DNA from: Burkholderiales bacterium
Lineage (GTDB): Bacteria > Pseudomonadota > Gammaproteobacteria > Burkholderiales > Burkholderiaceae_B
Assembly (NCBI GenBank): GCA_005788065.1
Contig: SXZD01000210.1
Span: forward strand, 1-13,243
DNA length: 13,243 nt
Reading direction: 5' to 3'
This document shows, in pieces, positions 6,727 through 13,243 of the stretch. The first letter of the stretch is position 1. Every line of letters begins with the position of its first letter. Made by a program: the position numbers and the translations under genes. A model generated the notes under the pieces. The model searched no databases. It was not told where the DNA came from and worked only from the letters and a program-made list of their open reading frames with translations.

Positions 6727-8088
6727 TCACTGAAACAGAAGACGTTGCAGGTCCAGCACGATTTCTTCTGGCGGCTGGGCAGCCTGAACACCCAGGTTCA
6801 TGACGTTCTGCGCAAGGGCCAACAGCGTGGTCACATAGTCTTCATTGACCTGAAACTGCGTCTGTACGGCATTGAGAACATCCAGACGGGTACGCACCCC
6901 TCCCCGGAAACTCTTCTCATTGGCCACCACACTCAATGCGGCAGATTCGATGGCCTGCAGGCGGATATTGCTCTCATTCAAGCCCGCGCTGACCAAGGTA
7001 TGAAAACGCTCAACGTTTTGCGCCACCTGCATTTCGGTCTGACGGACAGCCGCCTTGGCTTTGTCGATTGCATAGGCACTGCTGAATACGTTGAGAACGC
7101 CACCGGCCTGCAATGGGAAGTTGATGACAATGCCCTGCGTATCGTTGGTGCCGATTGCCGTTTGTGATTTGCTGATCTGGTAGTTCACTTCAGGAGCCAG
7201 TGCACCCTTGGCGCGGAAGTGATCAAGCTCTGCAATGCGCAGGGCACTGTAGGCGTTCATCAACTCGGCATTCGATGACATGGCAGCCTGGGACACTGCA
7301 TCGAGGTCCTGCATTGCAAGACGCTTGAATCTGCGCATCAGAACGAAGTCTGCTTCTTTGGGAACTTCGCCCGTGATGGTGCGGTACGCGCGCGCTGCTG
7401 TCTGTTTGCGTGCCAGCAGCGACTGCTGCGTGGCGCGCGCCTGATCCAGACGAACCTGCGTGTCACGCTGGTCTGTGATGGTGCCCTGCCCCAATTCATA
7501 TTCGCGCTGAGCCTTGTCGGCCTCACCGGTCAGCGTGGCAATGCGCGCTTCATTGGTACGCAGGCTCTCGCACGCTTGAGAAAAATCTGCAGCAGCGGTT
7601 ACCACGCGCGCGAGCAATTCATATTCACGGATGCGCAAGGTGGCTTGCGCCTGTGCCGCTTTGGAATCGGCTGATCGGAACGTGCCGATTTTGTCGATGC
7701 TGAAAAGCGGAATGCTCAGCGCGGTTGTCTTGCGGCTCTGGCGTTCAAATTCCAGGACACTCTCGCTGTAACGCAAACTGGGCACATACGCAAAATAAGC
7801 AGCTGTAGCCTGCAGACGTGCCGATTCAAAATCAGCCAGCGCAGCCTGATAGGCAGCATCAAATGCACGGGCATTGGCATATGCTTTCAACAATACGCCC
7901 TGAGCCTTCACCATGGCCGCACGATCTGTTGGCGACAGTTCATAGACTCTGCGGACTGCGGGCTCCTGATCTGCCGCCATCGATATACCCATGGGCCACG
8001 CACAAGCCAATACAAAGCCTGCGACCACCGCGGCAGACAGCGATCTGATACTACCGAGAGTCATGCATGTCAGGTGTATCCGGGTCAC
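6727..8088 (-). CDS. TolC-family outer-membrane channel of type I secretion
   Basis: This is the outer-membrane and periplasmic duct of the exporter, 453 residues, typical for the OEP/TolC family. It starts at GTG 8086-8088, four bases inside the end of the membrane fusion gene, with AAGGA upstream. An internal ATG at 8064 lacks a site. A signal peptide is visible: basic start, hydrophobic AAVVAGFVLACA, then cleavage probably near MAAD. Two similar halves of long amphipathic helices follow, each with the family's helix-turn hallmarks: EYELGQGTITDQRDTQVRLDQA in the first half and RGGVRTRLDVLNAVQTQFQ in the second, an internal duplication known for TolC. There is no lipobox Cys at the expected position. 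The gene is adjacent to its partner ABC and HlyD-type genes, so it is a dedicated channel rather than a shared one. Confidence 0.93.
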   Translation of the reverse strand: MTRIHLTCMTLGSIRSLSAAVVAGFVLACAWPMGISMAADQEPAVRRVYELSPTDRAAMVKAQGVLLKAYANARAFDAAYQAALADFESARLQATAAYFAYVPSLRYSESVLEFERQSRKTTALSIPLFSIDKIGTFRSADSKAAQAQATLRIREYELLARVVTAAADFSQACESLRTNEARIATLTGEADKAQREYELGQGTITDQRDTQVRLDQARATQQSLLARKQTAARAYRTITGEVPKEADFVLMRRFKRLAMQDLDAVSQAAMSSNAELMNAYSALRIAELDHFRAKGALAPEVNYQISKSQTAIGTNDTQGIVINFPLQAGGVLNVFSSAYAIDKAKAAVRQTEMQVAQNVERFHTLVSAGLNESNIRLQAIESAALSVVANEKSFRGGVRTRLDVLNAVQTQFQVNEDYVTTLLALAQNVMNLGVQAAQPPEEIVLDLQRLLFQ

Positions 8089-9515
8089 AGCGGATCCTTG
8101 AAAGCCTGCGCAGTGCGGTCGGTCAGCGGCTTGAGCAGATAACTCAGAAAGGTACGCTCGCCGGTTTTAACCACCACCTCCACCGGCATGCCCGGCTGTA
8201 TCTGCAGGTGGCTGACCATCGCCATCGATTCGGGTTTCATCTTGATGTTGGCCAGATAAAACTCGTCTTTGCCGTCTGACGTCTTGTCTGCTGCAACCAG
8301 AATGACTTCACCCTCAACCACCGGTGTGGTGTTGACGTTGAAAGCGGTAAACCGTGTGAAGGCCGTCAGGCCGGTTCGCACCTTGTCGATGTACTGCGGT
8401 GCCACCCGCGCATCCACGATAAGCTCACCCTCGGTGGGCAGAACTTCCATCAGGATATCTCCACCCCGGACCACCCCACCTTCGGTGAATACCTTCAAGC
8501 CAACCACCGTACCGCTGATGGGAGCCTTGACCTCGGTCAGGTCGCGATCAAACGTGAGCGACTCCACCCGCGACTTCATCGCCTTGCGGTTCTTTTGCGT
8601 ATCGGACAACTGGGTTTCGATTTCTTTGGTCAGGGTAACGCGCTGCTGCAGCAACTGCAGACGGTTGGCCGCCAGGCCCGACTGCGTGCGGCTGATCTCG
8701 GTGCCCAGATTGGTGATGGAGGCCAGTAATTCGGAACGTGAACGTTCCACTTCGTTGGCGCGCGATGCGGACACATACCCTTCACGGGCCAACTCGCGGT
8801 TGTTTTTGGCATCCACACTGAGCGTTGCCAACTGCTCGCGCTTGATGGCCAGCACTTCATTGAGGTCACGCAACTGCTTCTCGCCGGATGCAATCTGCTC
8901 ATTGAGGATGGACTGCTGCGTATTGAAATCTTCACGCCGGGTTTTGAACAATTGCATCTGCAGTTGCCGCGCCTGCTGCAGGCGCGTGTCTGATGCCGGC
9001 CATGCCGACAGCTCCGGTATCCATTCAATGGTCGGGCGTGCCGTGCGCTCGGACAGCAGACGCGATTCGATCACCATCAGATTGATGTACTCAAGTTCGG
9101 TCTGGTCGAGGCTGGCTGCGGTACCCAGCGGGTTGAGCTTCAACAGCACCTGACCCTCCGTCACCCGTTGGCCCTCATGTACTTTCAGGTCGGTCACGAC
9201 ACCACCACTCGGATGCTGCACGGCCTTGCGATGTCCCTGGACAATCACGGTTCCCTGCATGTGAACCCCGTTGTCCAGCGGTGCGACGGCTGCCCAGACC
9301 ATGAAAGCGGCCAGCGCAACAAAGACGAAACGGAAGGTGTTGCGACGGGTGACCGATTCCTCCAACTCAACCGGAATCAGATCGGAGCGCTTCAGTTTCT
9401 CAGGGTTATAGGGGTTCCAATCATCCAGCCACGAGGACAGACGGGAAGCGGCACTGGTGCCAGATACGGAGGCAACGCCAGACTTGCCCGGCATGATTTT
9501 TGGTTCAGCACTCAT
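8085..9515 (-). CDS. HlyD/PrtE-type membrane fusion protein of type I secretion
   Basis: This is the periplasmic adaptor that links the inner-membrane ABC exporter to the TolC-type channel. It has 476 residues, normal for the family. A cytoplasmic tail (1 to about 58) is followed by one membrane helix (FRFVFVALAAFMVWAAVAPL, 61-80), a biotinyl-lipoyl-like strand set (about 88-128: GTVIVQG, VQHPSGGVVTDLKVHEGQRV), a long coiled-coil hairpin (about 130-330), the returning lipoyl half (LTEVKAPISGTVVGLKVFTEGGVV) and a beta-barrel. The C-terminus carries the family hallmark PGMPVEVVVKTGERTFLSYL then KPL. Its ATG overlaps the stop of the ABC gene (ATGA), and its TGA overlaps the start of the TolC gene, so all three subunits should be made in step. 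Confidence 0.95.
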   Translation of the reverse strand: MSAEPKIMPGKSGVASVSGTSAASRLSSWLDDWNPYNPEKLKRSDLIPVELEESVTRRNTFRFVFVALAAFMVWAAVAPLDNGVHMQGTVIVQGHRKAVQHPSGGVVTDLKVHEGQRVTEGQVLLKLNPLGTAASLDQTELEYINLMVIESRLLSERTARPTIEWIPELSAWPASDTRLQQARQLQMQLFKTRREDFNTQQSILNEQIASGEKQLRDLNEVLAIKREQLATLSVDAKNNRELAREGYVSASRANEVERSRSELLASITNLGTEISRTQSGLAANRLQLLQQRVTLTKEIETQLSDTQKNRKAMKSRVESLTFDRDLTEVKAPISGTVVGLKVFTEGGVVRGGDILMEVLPTEGELIVDARVAPQYIDKVRTGLTAFTRFTAFNVNTTPVVEGEVILVAADKTSDGKDEFYLANIKMKPESMAMVSHLQIQPGMPVEVVVKTGERTFLSYLLKPLTDRTAQAFKDPL

Positions 9516-11341
9516 GGCTTGCCCCCCTGGACGGGCAATACTTTTGGTTTGGCATCAGCCGCGCTGGCAACGGAGGTATCACCCGCAACACCGCCAGCAC
9601 TGACGGCACTCAGTTCGGGCTTGTCTTTTTTGCGCTCACTCATGTGTGAAATCATCTCGCGCACCGGACCAAAGCCCACTTGCTCGCCGCCCTTGAGCAG
9701 CAGCATGAAATCAGCCATGGCCAGCAGGCGCGGTCTGTGGGTTGAGAAAACGATAGCAGTCCCCTGCGATCGCAAGAGTTGCAGCATGGCCATCAACTCG
9801 GTCTCTGCCGTGTCATCGAGCTTGGCATTGGGTTCGTCAAGCACCAGCACGGCAGGGTCGCCGTACAGCGCACGGGCGATCGCTATGCGCTGCGCCTGTC
9901 CGCCCGATACCGCATGGGCACTGTCACTCAGTACGGTGTCGTAACCTTGGGGGAAAGACAGGATGAGGTCATGGATGCCGGCGATCTTTGCAGCCTTCAC
10001 AACACGTTCTGCGTCGGGCTTGCCCAAGCGTGCAATGTTCTCCGCAACGGTTGCCTCAAACAGTTCAGCATCCTGTTGAACATAACCGATGTGTGGACCC
10101 AACTCATCGTGATCCCAATCCGACACCTCGACGCCATCGATACGCACAGAACCCGACTCCGGCCTCCACAGACCCAGCAATGCCTTGAGCAAACTCGACT
10201 TGCCCGCACCGTTGGGCCCAACCACCGCAACCATCTGCCCGGGCTCAAGCGCGATCGTGACACCCTTGAGGATAATGCGCCCCGAACCTGGTGCCTTGAG
10301 CGCCAATCCCTGCACGGTGATCCGACCTTTGGGAGCCGGCAGGCTCATGCGGCTTTCGCGCACAATGTCTTCCTGCATGAGTTCGTCCAGACGTTCGAAC
10401 GCTACACGGGCATTGACCACGTCTTTCCAGTTGTTGATGAGGGCCTTGAGGGGAGACACTGACCGGTTGATGAGGAAAGTAGCCGCTATCACCATACCGC
10501 CCGTGATATGGCCCTCTACCGCCAGGAAAATACCCAATGCCATCTGCAGAGATGGCGTGAGCTTGGTGATGACACCGCTGACCCAACCGATGATGCCGGA
10601 GGCCTCGCTGCCATTGATCTGGTTTTGCAGGAACCAGCGGTGCTTTTCATGCCAGCGCAGACGGATGGCTGGCAGCATGCCCATGGCCAGCGCGGTTTCG
10701 GAGTGTCGCAGGCATTGGGACGCCAGACGCGTGGCTTCGTTGGAGGCTTCGTTGGCTGCGCGCAGCGCTGGGGTGGCAATCTTGCGGTTGAGCAGCGCCA
10801 TACCGGTCACCAGCAGGGTGGAGGCCAGCGCAAAAACCGCCAGATAAGGGTGTATGAGACCACCCACGATGATGTAGATGATGGCAACCGGGGCATCAAT
10901 GACACTGATCATGGGGCGCCCGGTCAGGAACTGGCGCAGGGTCAGCAGATCACCCATGACCTGCTGGATGTTGTTCTTGCGCCGGCTGGCATTGCGGCGA
11001 AATGATGCGTCGAATGCGCGGTCCGCCAGGTCCCAATCGATCCGCAGGGAAATGCGCAGCATGATGCGGTTGCGTATCCACTCCAGACCTGACCAGAACA
11101 GGTAGATACCGATGACCAGCAAAACCAGCGAGACCATGGTGACGCCGCTGCGGCTGGTCAGCACGCGGTCGTACATGTTCATCATGTAGAGCGTGGGCAC
11201 GATGCCCAGGATGTTGGTCATGAAGCTGATGAAAGCCATCAAGCCAAAGGCTTTGCGGCAGTCGGCCATGGCCAGACGCAGGGGACTGGCGTCTCCCGGG
11301 TTGTCTGCAGTCGCCTGTGAAGATGCTTTTGGGTCAGCCAT
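9512..11341 (-). CDS. PrtD-type type I secretion ABC transporter (permease/ATPase)
   Basis: This inner-membrane half-transporter of 609 residues is the energy source and substrate receptor of the T1SS. There is no N-terminal C39 peptidase, so the substrate should be recognised through an uncleaved C-terminal signal. Membrane segments lie within about 33-300 (ISFMTNILGIVPTLYMMNMYDRVL contains the family YDRVL mark; VAIIYIIVGGLI; LAVFALASTLLV). The nucleotide-binding domain is intact: Walker A GPNGAGKS (375-382), Q-loop YVQQD (420-424), signature VSGGQ (478-482), Walker B VLVLDEP (498-504), then NAKLDD, and H-loop His535. The start ATG has GGGAG four bases upstream. It is the first gene after the leader and terminator region and is four-base coupled to the fusion protein gene. 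Gene order substrate-ABC-adaptor-TolC is the classical T1SS layout. Confidence 0.96.
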   Translation of the reverse strand: MADPKASSQATADNPGDASPLRLAMADCRKAFGLMAFISFMTNILGIVPTLYMMNMYDRVLTSRSGVTMVSLVLLVIGIYLFWSGLEWIRNRIMLRISLRIDWDLADRAFDASFRRNASRRKNNIQQVMGDLLTLRQFLTGRPMISVIDAPVAIIYIIVGGLIHPYLAVFALASTLLVTGMALLNRKIATPALRAANEASNEATRLASQCLRHSETALAMGMLPAIRLRWHEKHRWFLQNQINGSEASGIIGWVSGVITKLTPSLQMALGIFLAVEGHITGGMVIAATFLINRSVSPLKALINNWKDVVNARVAFERLDELMQEDIVRESRMSLPAPKGRITVQGLALKAPGSGRIILKGVTIALEPGQMVAVVGPNGAGKSSLLKALLGLWRPESGSVRIDGVEVSDWDHDELGPHIGYVQQDAELFEATVAENIARLGKPDAERVVKAAKIAGIHDLILSFPQGYDTVLSDSAHAVSGGQAQRIAIARALYGDPAVLVLDEPNAKLDDTAETELMAMLQLLRSQGTAIVFSTHRPRLLAMADFMLLLKGGEQVGFGPVREMISHMSERKKDKPELSAVSAGGVAGDTSVASAADAKPKVLPVQGGKP

Positions 11342-11345
11342 GGTA

Positions 11346-11358
11346 CTCCCGCAGGGAG
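11346..11358 (-). promoter_or_regulatory. Ribosome binding site inside a short hairpin
   Basis: On the minus strand, CTCCC-TGC-GGGAG ends four bases before the ATG of the ABC gene. The GGGAG half is the Shine-Dalgarno element, so the five-pair stem with a three-base loop could hide it. The stem is short and may be chance. Confidence 0.4.
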
Positions 11359-11398
11359 AATGCGTTAAATGTATACATACGATATTTTACGATTGATC

Positions 11399-11422
11399 GG
11401 GCTAAACCACATGGGTTAAACC
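11399..11422. repeat. Ten-base direct repeat, possible operator
   Basis: GGGCTAAACC (11399-11408) and GGGTTAAACC (11413-11422) on the plus strand differ at one base, and their starts are 14 bases apart. The second copy is also the core of a near-palindrome, GGGTT-A-AACCC. They lie just upstream of the -10-like sequences of the secretion operon, a position suited to a regulator site. Function is unproven. Confidence 0.4.
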
Positions 11423-11455
11423 CCCCTCATTTGGAGAGTTCCGCATTAAAAAGAC

Positions 11456-11493
11456 AAAAAGGGGATGGGCCCTTGCGGACCAACCCCCTTTTT
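11456..11493 (-). terminator. Rho-independent terminator after the acidic repeat protein gene
   Basis: On the minus strand the sequence AAAAAGGGGGTTGGTCC, loop GCAA (a GNRA tetraloop), then GGGCCCATCCCCTTTTT folds into a stem of about 17 positions with one mismatch and two G-T pairs. The 3' arm ends in T5, and GTC then T5 follow. It begins 30 bases after the stop of the substrate gene. It separates the substrate transcript from the exporter operon, as is common where the substrate is made in large excess. The A/T flanks could also allow weaker termination on the plus strand. Confidence 0.85.
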
Positions 11494-11522
11494 CATGCTG
11501 CGCCGAGACAGAAAGACTGCGA

Positions 11523-13205
11523 TCAGCCCTGGAGATAGTTACCCAGGAAGTCCAGATTGTCCAGATCGATGATGTCGGTCACAGAAGTGCCATCACCAAT
11601 CACCAGACGGTCGATACCGAGGTCTGTCAGCGAGTCGACCTGGCTGACCGCCTCCAGCACGGTTGCACCGGCGTTGGCGATCAACTGGGCGGCGGCACCA
11701 TCATTGTGGCTTGCATCGGCCGTTGCAAGCCCCGTCAGGAAGGACTCAACCTGCTGAGCCAGTGCTGGGTCGATATCGACCACCACGCTGGCCACCACGT
11801 TGGTGCCCAAAACGGCGGTGTGGTCGAGCGACTGCGGCAGTTGAGCTTGCTGTGAAGTGGGCTCGCTACCCAGAGGCGCTAGGCCCAGCGCCGCGCGAAT
11901 GCCTTCGATGGCACCGGTCAACGAACCAAAACCGGCGTCGTCACCGATCTGGTCCACATCGATGAAGCGGACCTCATCGATACCCAACGCGGCCAGACTG
12001 TCGGCACCCAGAAGATGCTCGCCGGACAGAACCGTTGCTTCCACGACCACGTGACTGCTGACAGTGTCGGCACCACCTTCGGCCAAATGGAAGCTGTCAG
12101 CCAGACGAATACCTGCGGTGCCCAGCGCATCAGCGAGTGCCTGCGAAATGATGAGGCTGTTGCCATCGACGCCGCCTTCGGTCTGGGTGGATGCGATCGC
12201 ATCGATTCCGCGGGATGCCAGCGTCTGCAGCGGATTGGACGCCTGCTCATCTCCGTTACCGGACACGAATGCGCGCACGGCCGCCTCAAGCTGCGTGAAC
12301 TCGAAGTCGCTCAAGCCCAACGTCACGTTGGCCGCGTCCGCGAATGTCGGTGCATGCGAGAAAATGAAGTTGCTGAGTTGTTCGCCAGCATTACCACCTT
12401 GATTACCGGTAGACCCGCCATTGCCGCTGAACAAGTCTGCGATGGCCTCTCCGAGACCCAGCTCGATGTCGATGCGCGGAGTGTTCGAACCGCTGCCTGC
12501 AACCGAATCAACGCCCAGCAGAGCCAGGTCTGCAAGCGTCAGATCGCTGTCGGCCAGCGTCGAACCTTCCACCAACAAACGACCCACCGTGTCACTCGGA
12601 CCGTTTTCGTCGGTGAAGCTATCGGCGATCGTCAAATCATAATTGCGCAGCAGATCGAGGTTGGATTCGGTCAGGGTCAGGGTGCCGCCGTTGGTCAGTG
12701 CGATCGAGTCAACCCCGATCTCGCTGAGGAATTCCAGTGTATCGGGCACGCCCTGGTTATTGGTTTCGAACAGCAACTCCAGTTCGTTAACCTCACCCTG
12801 TTCGAGACCCAGTGTAACTTCGGCATCTTCCTCGCCGACGAATCGCGCGGGATTGAAACTATCGCCGGTGGCCTGATCCACAAGTTCTTCGCTGCCGAGT
12901 TGCGTAGCCAGGCGGGCAAAGCCAAGCTCAATATCAGCACCACTGCCCACATCGATGGTGTCTACACCGAGCAGACTCAGCCCGATGTAGTCCAGACCGG
13001 AGTCAGACAGGGTAGATCCATCGACTGACAGCGTGACCAGTGCGGCGGGATCGAACGAATCGCCGTCAAAAGCAAGCTCGTTATCGGCTACGCCACCCTC
13101 AAGCAGGGCTGCCAGCTCAGACTCGGACAATTCGACAGAAACGGGGTCGGTATCGCCGCCGCCGTTATCACCGCCACCGTTAGGCCAGCGACACCACATG
13201 GACAT
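11523..13205 (-). CDS. Acidic Lys-free repeat protein, probable T1SS substrate (adhesin or S-layer type), N-terminus missing
   Basis: From about 13182 down to the stop at 11523-11525 the frame encodes roughly 553 residues rich in Asp, Glu, Gly, Ala, Leu and Ser with no Lys, Met, Cys or Trp. Six segments end in a variant of LxxLG(V/I)Dx(I/V). Several carry DSF, DTV and (V)EGSTLxDSDL between. A Gly-rich linker (GGGDNGGGD) opens the section. There are no RTX nonapeptides (GGxGxDxxx). The C-terminus ends LDFLGNYLQG, a hydrophobic end compatible with an uncleaved T1SS signal. Low pI, lack of Cys and the adjacent PrtD-type exporter all point to a secreted surface or matrix protein; this is inference. 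The ATG at 13205 is merely the first in the open frame and lies in foreign-looking sequence. The frame stays open to the window edge, and the real protein probably extended further N-terminally. Confidence 0.85.
   Translation of the reverse strand: MSMWCRWPNGGGDNGGGDTDPVSVELSESELAALLEGGVADNELAFDGDSFDPAALVTLSVDGSTLSDSGLDYIGLSLLGVDTIDVGSGADIELGFARLATQLGSEELVDQATGDSFNPARFVGEEDAEVTLGLEQGEVNELELLFETNNQGVPDTLEFLSEIGVDSIALTNGGTLTLTESNLDLLRNYDLTIADSFTDENGPSDTVGRLLVEGSTLADSDLTLADLALLGVDSVAGSGSNTPRIDIELGLGEAIADLFSGNGGSTGNQGGNAGEQLSNFIFSHAPTFADAANVTLGLSDFEFTQLEAAVRAFVSGNGDEQASNPLQTLASRGIDAIASTQTEGGVDGNSLIISQALADALGTAGIRLADSFHLAEGGADTVSSHVVVEATVLSGEHLLGADSLAALGIDEVRFIDVDQIGDDAGFGSLTGAIEGIRAALGLAPLGSEPTSQQAQLPQSLDHTAVLGTNVVASVVVDIDPALAQQVESFLTGLATADASHNDGAAAQLIANAGATVLEAVSQVDSLTDLGIDRLVIGDGTSVTDIIDLDNLDFLGNYLQG
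11601..13142 (-). repeat. Six degenerate protein repeats with LxxLG(V/I)D motif
   Basis: Counting from the 13205 ATG, the motif recurs at residues about 77-84 (SLLGVDTI), 161-168 (SEIGVDSI), 228-235 (ALLGVDSV), 330-337 (ASRGIDAI), 405-412 (AALGIDEV) and 527-534 (TDLGIDRL). Three units share a longer core: DSF, then a strand (LLVEGSTL or VVVEATVL), then DSDLTLADLALLGVD-like sequence. Spacing varies from about 67 to 122 residues, so these are diverged domains rather than recent tandem copies. Confidence 0.75.
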
Positions 13206-13242
13206 CGGCTGCCGACAGCGAGTGGCGGATCTCCGCGAACGG
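13180..13242 (-). pseudogene. Fragment of a family 4-type glycosyltransferase at the window edge
   Basis: In the frame offset by one base from the acidic protein, the last 60 bases read PFAEIRHSLSAADVHVVSLA and then meet TAA at 13180-13182. The pattern 'L..ADVH.VSL' is a familiar mark of GT4-type glycosyltransferases, just before the sugar-nucleotide binding part. Here the protein stops exactly where homology should continue. Either a glycosyltransferase gene was truncated by fusion to the repeat protein gene, or the sequence is chimeric. The match is short, so this is moderate at best. Confidence 0.45.
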
Positions 13243-13243
13243 C

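Larger units (their letters stand above)
11342..11430 (-). promoter_or_regulatory. Leader/probable promoter region of the secretion operon
   Basis: This AT-richer stretch lies between the terminator of the substrate gene and the ABC start, and is the only plausible site for an operon promoter. It contains TAAAAT (minus strand, 11384-11389), a five-of-six match to a -10 box, and TATACA (11370-11375). No convincing -35 was found at the right distance for either, so activator dependence is possible. A perfect ten-base palindrome, ATGTATACAT, covers 11369-11378. The region is placed by context; the exact promoter is not determined. Confidence 0.4.

Noticed and set aside
8269..9153. Plus-strand open frame of 294 codons
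   Set aside because: It is antisense to the HlyD-type gene; the Ser/Arg-rich translation has no recognisable fold.
9512..11341. Bacteriocin/peptide exporter with C39 peptidase
   Set aside because: The N-terminus lacks the Cys-His peptidase domain; length and YDRVL region match the PrtD type.
12015..13028. Plus-strand open frame of 337 codons opposite the acidic repeat protein
   Set aside because: It mirrors the biased codon use of the minus-strand repeats, shows no domain or ribosome site, and lies fully within a well-supported gene.
11523..13182. Acidic protein as an RTX toxin
   Set aside because: No GGxGxDxxx nonapeptides and no catalytic domain are visible; only the secretion context resembles RTX loci.

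Overview
The window is a run of genes that all read on the minus strand, so the biological order is from high to low coordinates. It looks like a Gram-negative proteobacterium: there is an outer-membrane TolC-type channel, a complete PrtD/HlyD-type type I secretion system (T1SS), moderately GC-rich codon use, and tight ATGA/GTGA gene overlaps. A betaproteobacterium (Burkholderiales-like) fits the style of the proteins, including an Ala/Lys-rich histone H1-like tail, but this is inference. No rRNA, tRNA, CRISPR array or insertion sequence was seen, and no gene-free stretch exceeds about 185 bases.

Right end (11523-13243): the C-terminal part of a very acidic, repetitive protein with no Lys, Met, Cys or Trp in more than 500 residues. 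It is probably the exported substrate, an adhesin or surface-layer type protein. Its true N-terminus is not here. At about 13180 the sequence switches abruptly, and the last ~60 bases encode, in another frame, what looks like a family 4 glycosyltransferase fragment. This is a chimeric or rearranged edge. A strong intrinsic terminator (11456-11493) follows the substrate gene.

Middle (6727-11341): after a ~115-base leader that probably holds the promoter, three overlapping genes encode the exporter: a PrtD-type ABC transporter, an HlyD-type membrane fusion protein and a TolC-family channel.

Left part (1-6718): directly coupled to the exporter are five accessory genes: a TPR protein with a GT41 (OGT/SPINDLY/HMW1C-like) glycosyltransferase domain; an Ala/Lys-tailed protein with an unrecognised globular domain; a TPR protein with a possible beta-sandwich domain; a coiled-coil protein; and a degenerate FkbM methyltransferase-like protein with a coiled-coil repeat tail that runs off the left edge. 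My working model is a secretion-plus-modification locus. The T1SS would export the Lys-free repeat protein, the GT41-like enzyme would glycosylate it in the cytoplasm, and the coiled-coil and TPR proteins would act as scaffolds or sugar-handling partners. The T1SS assignment is firm; the glycosylation link is inference from gene order and domain resemblance.
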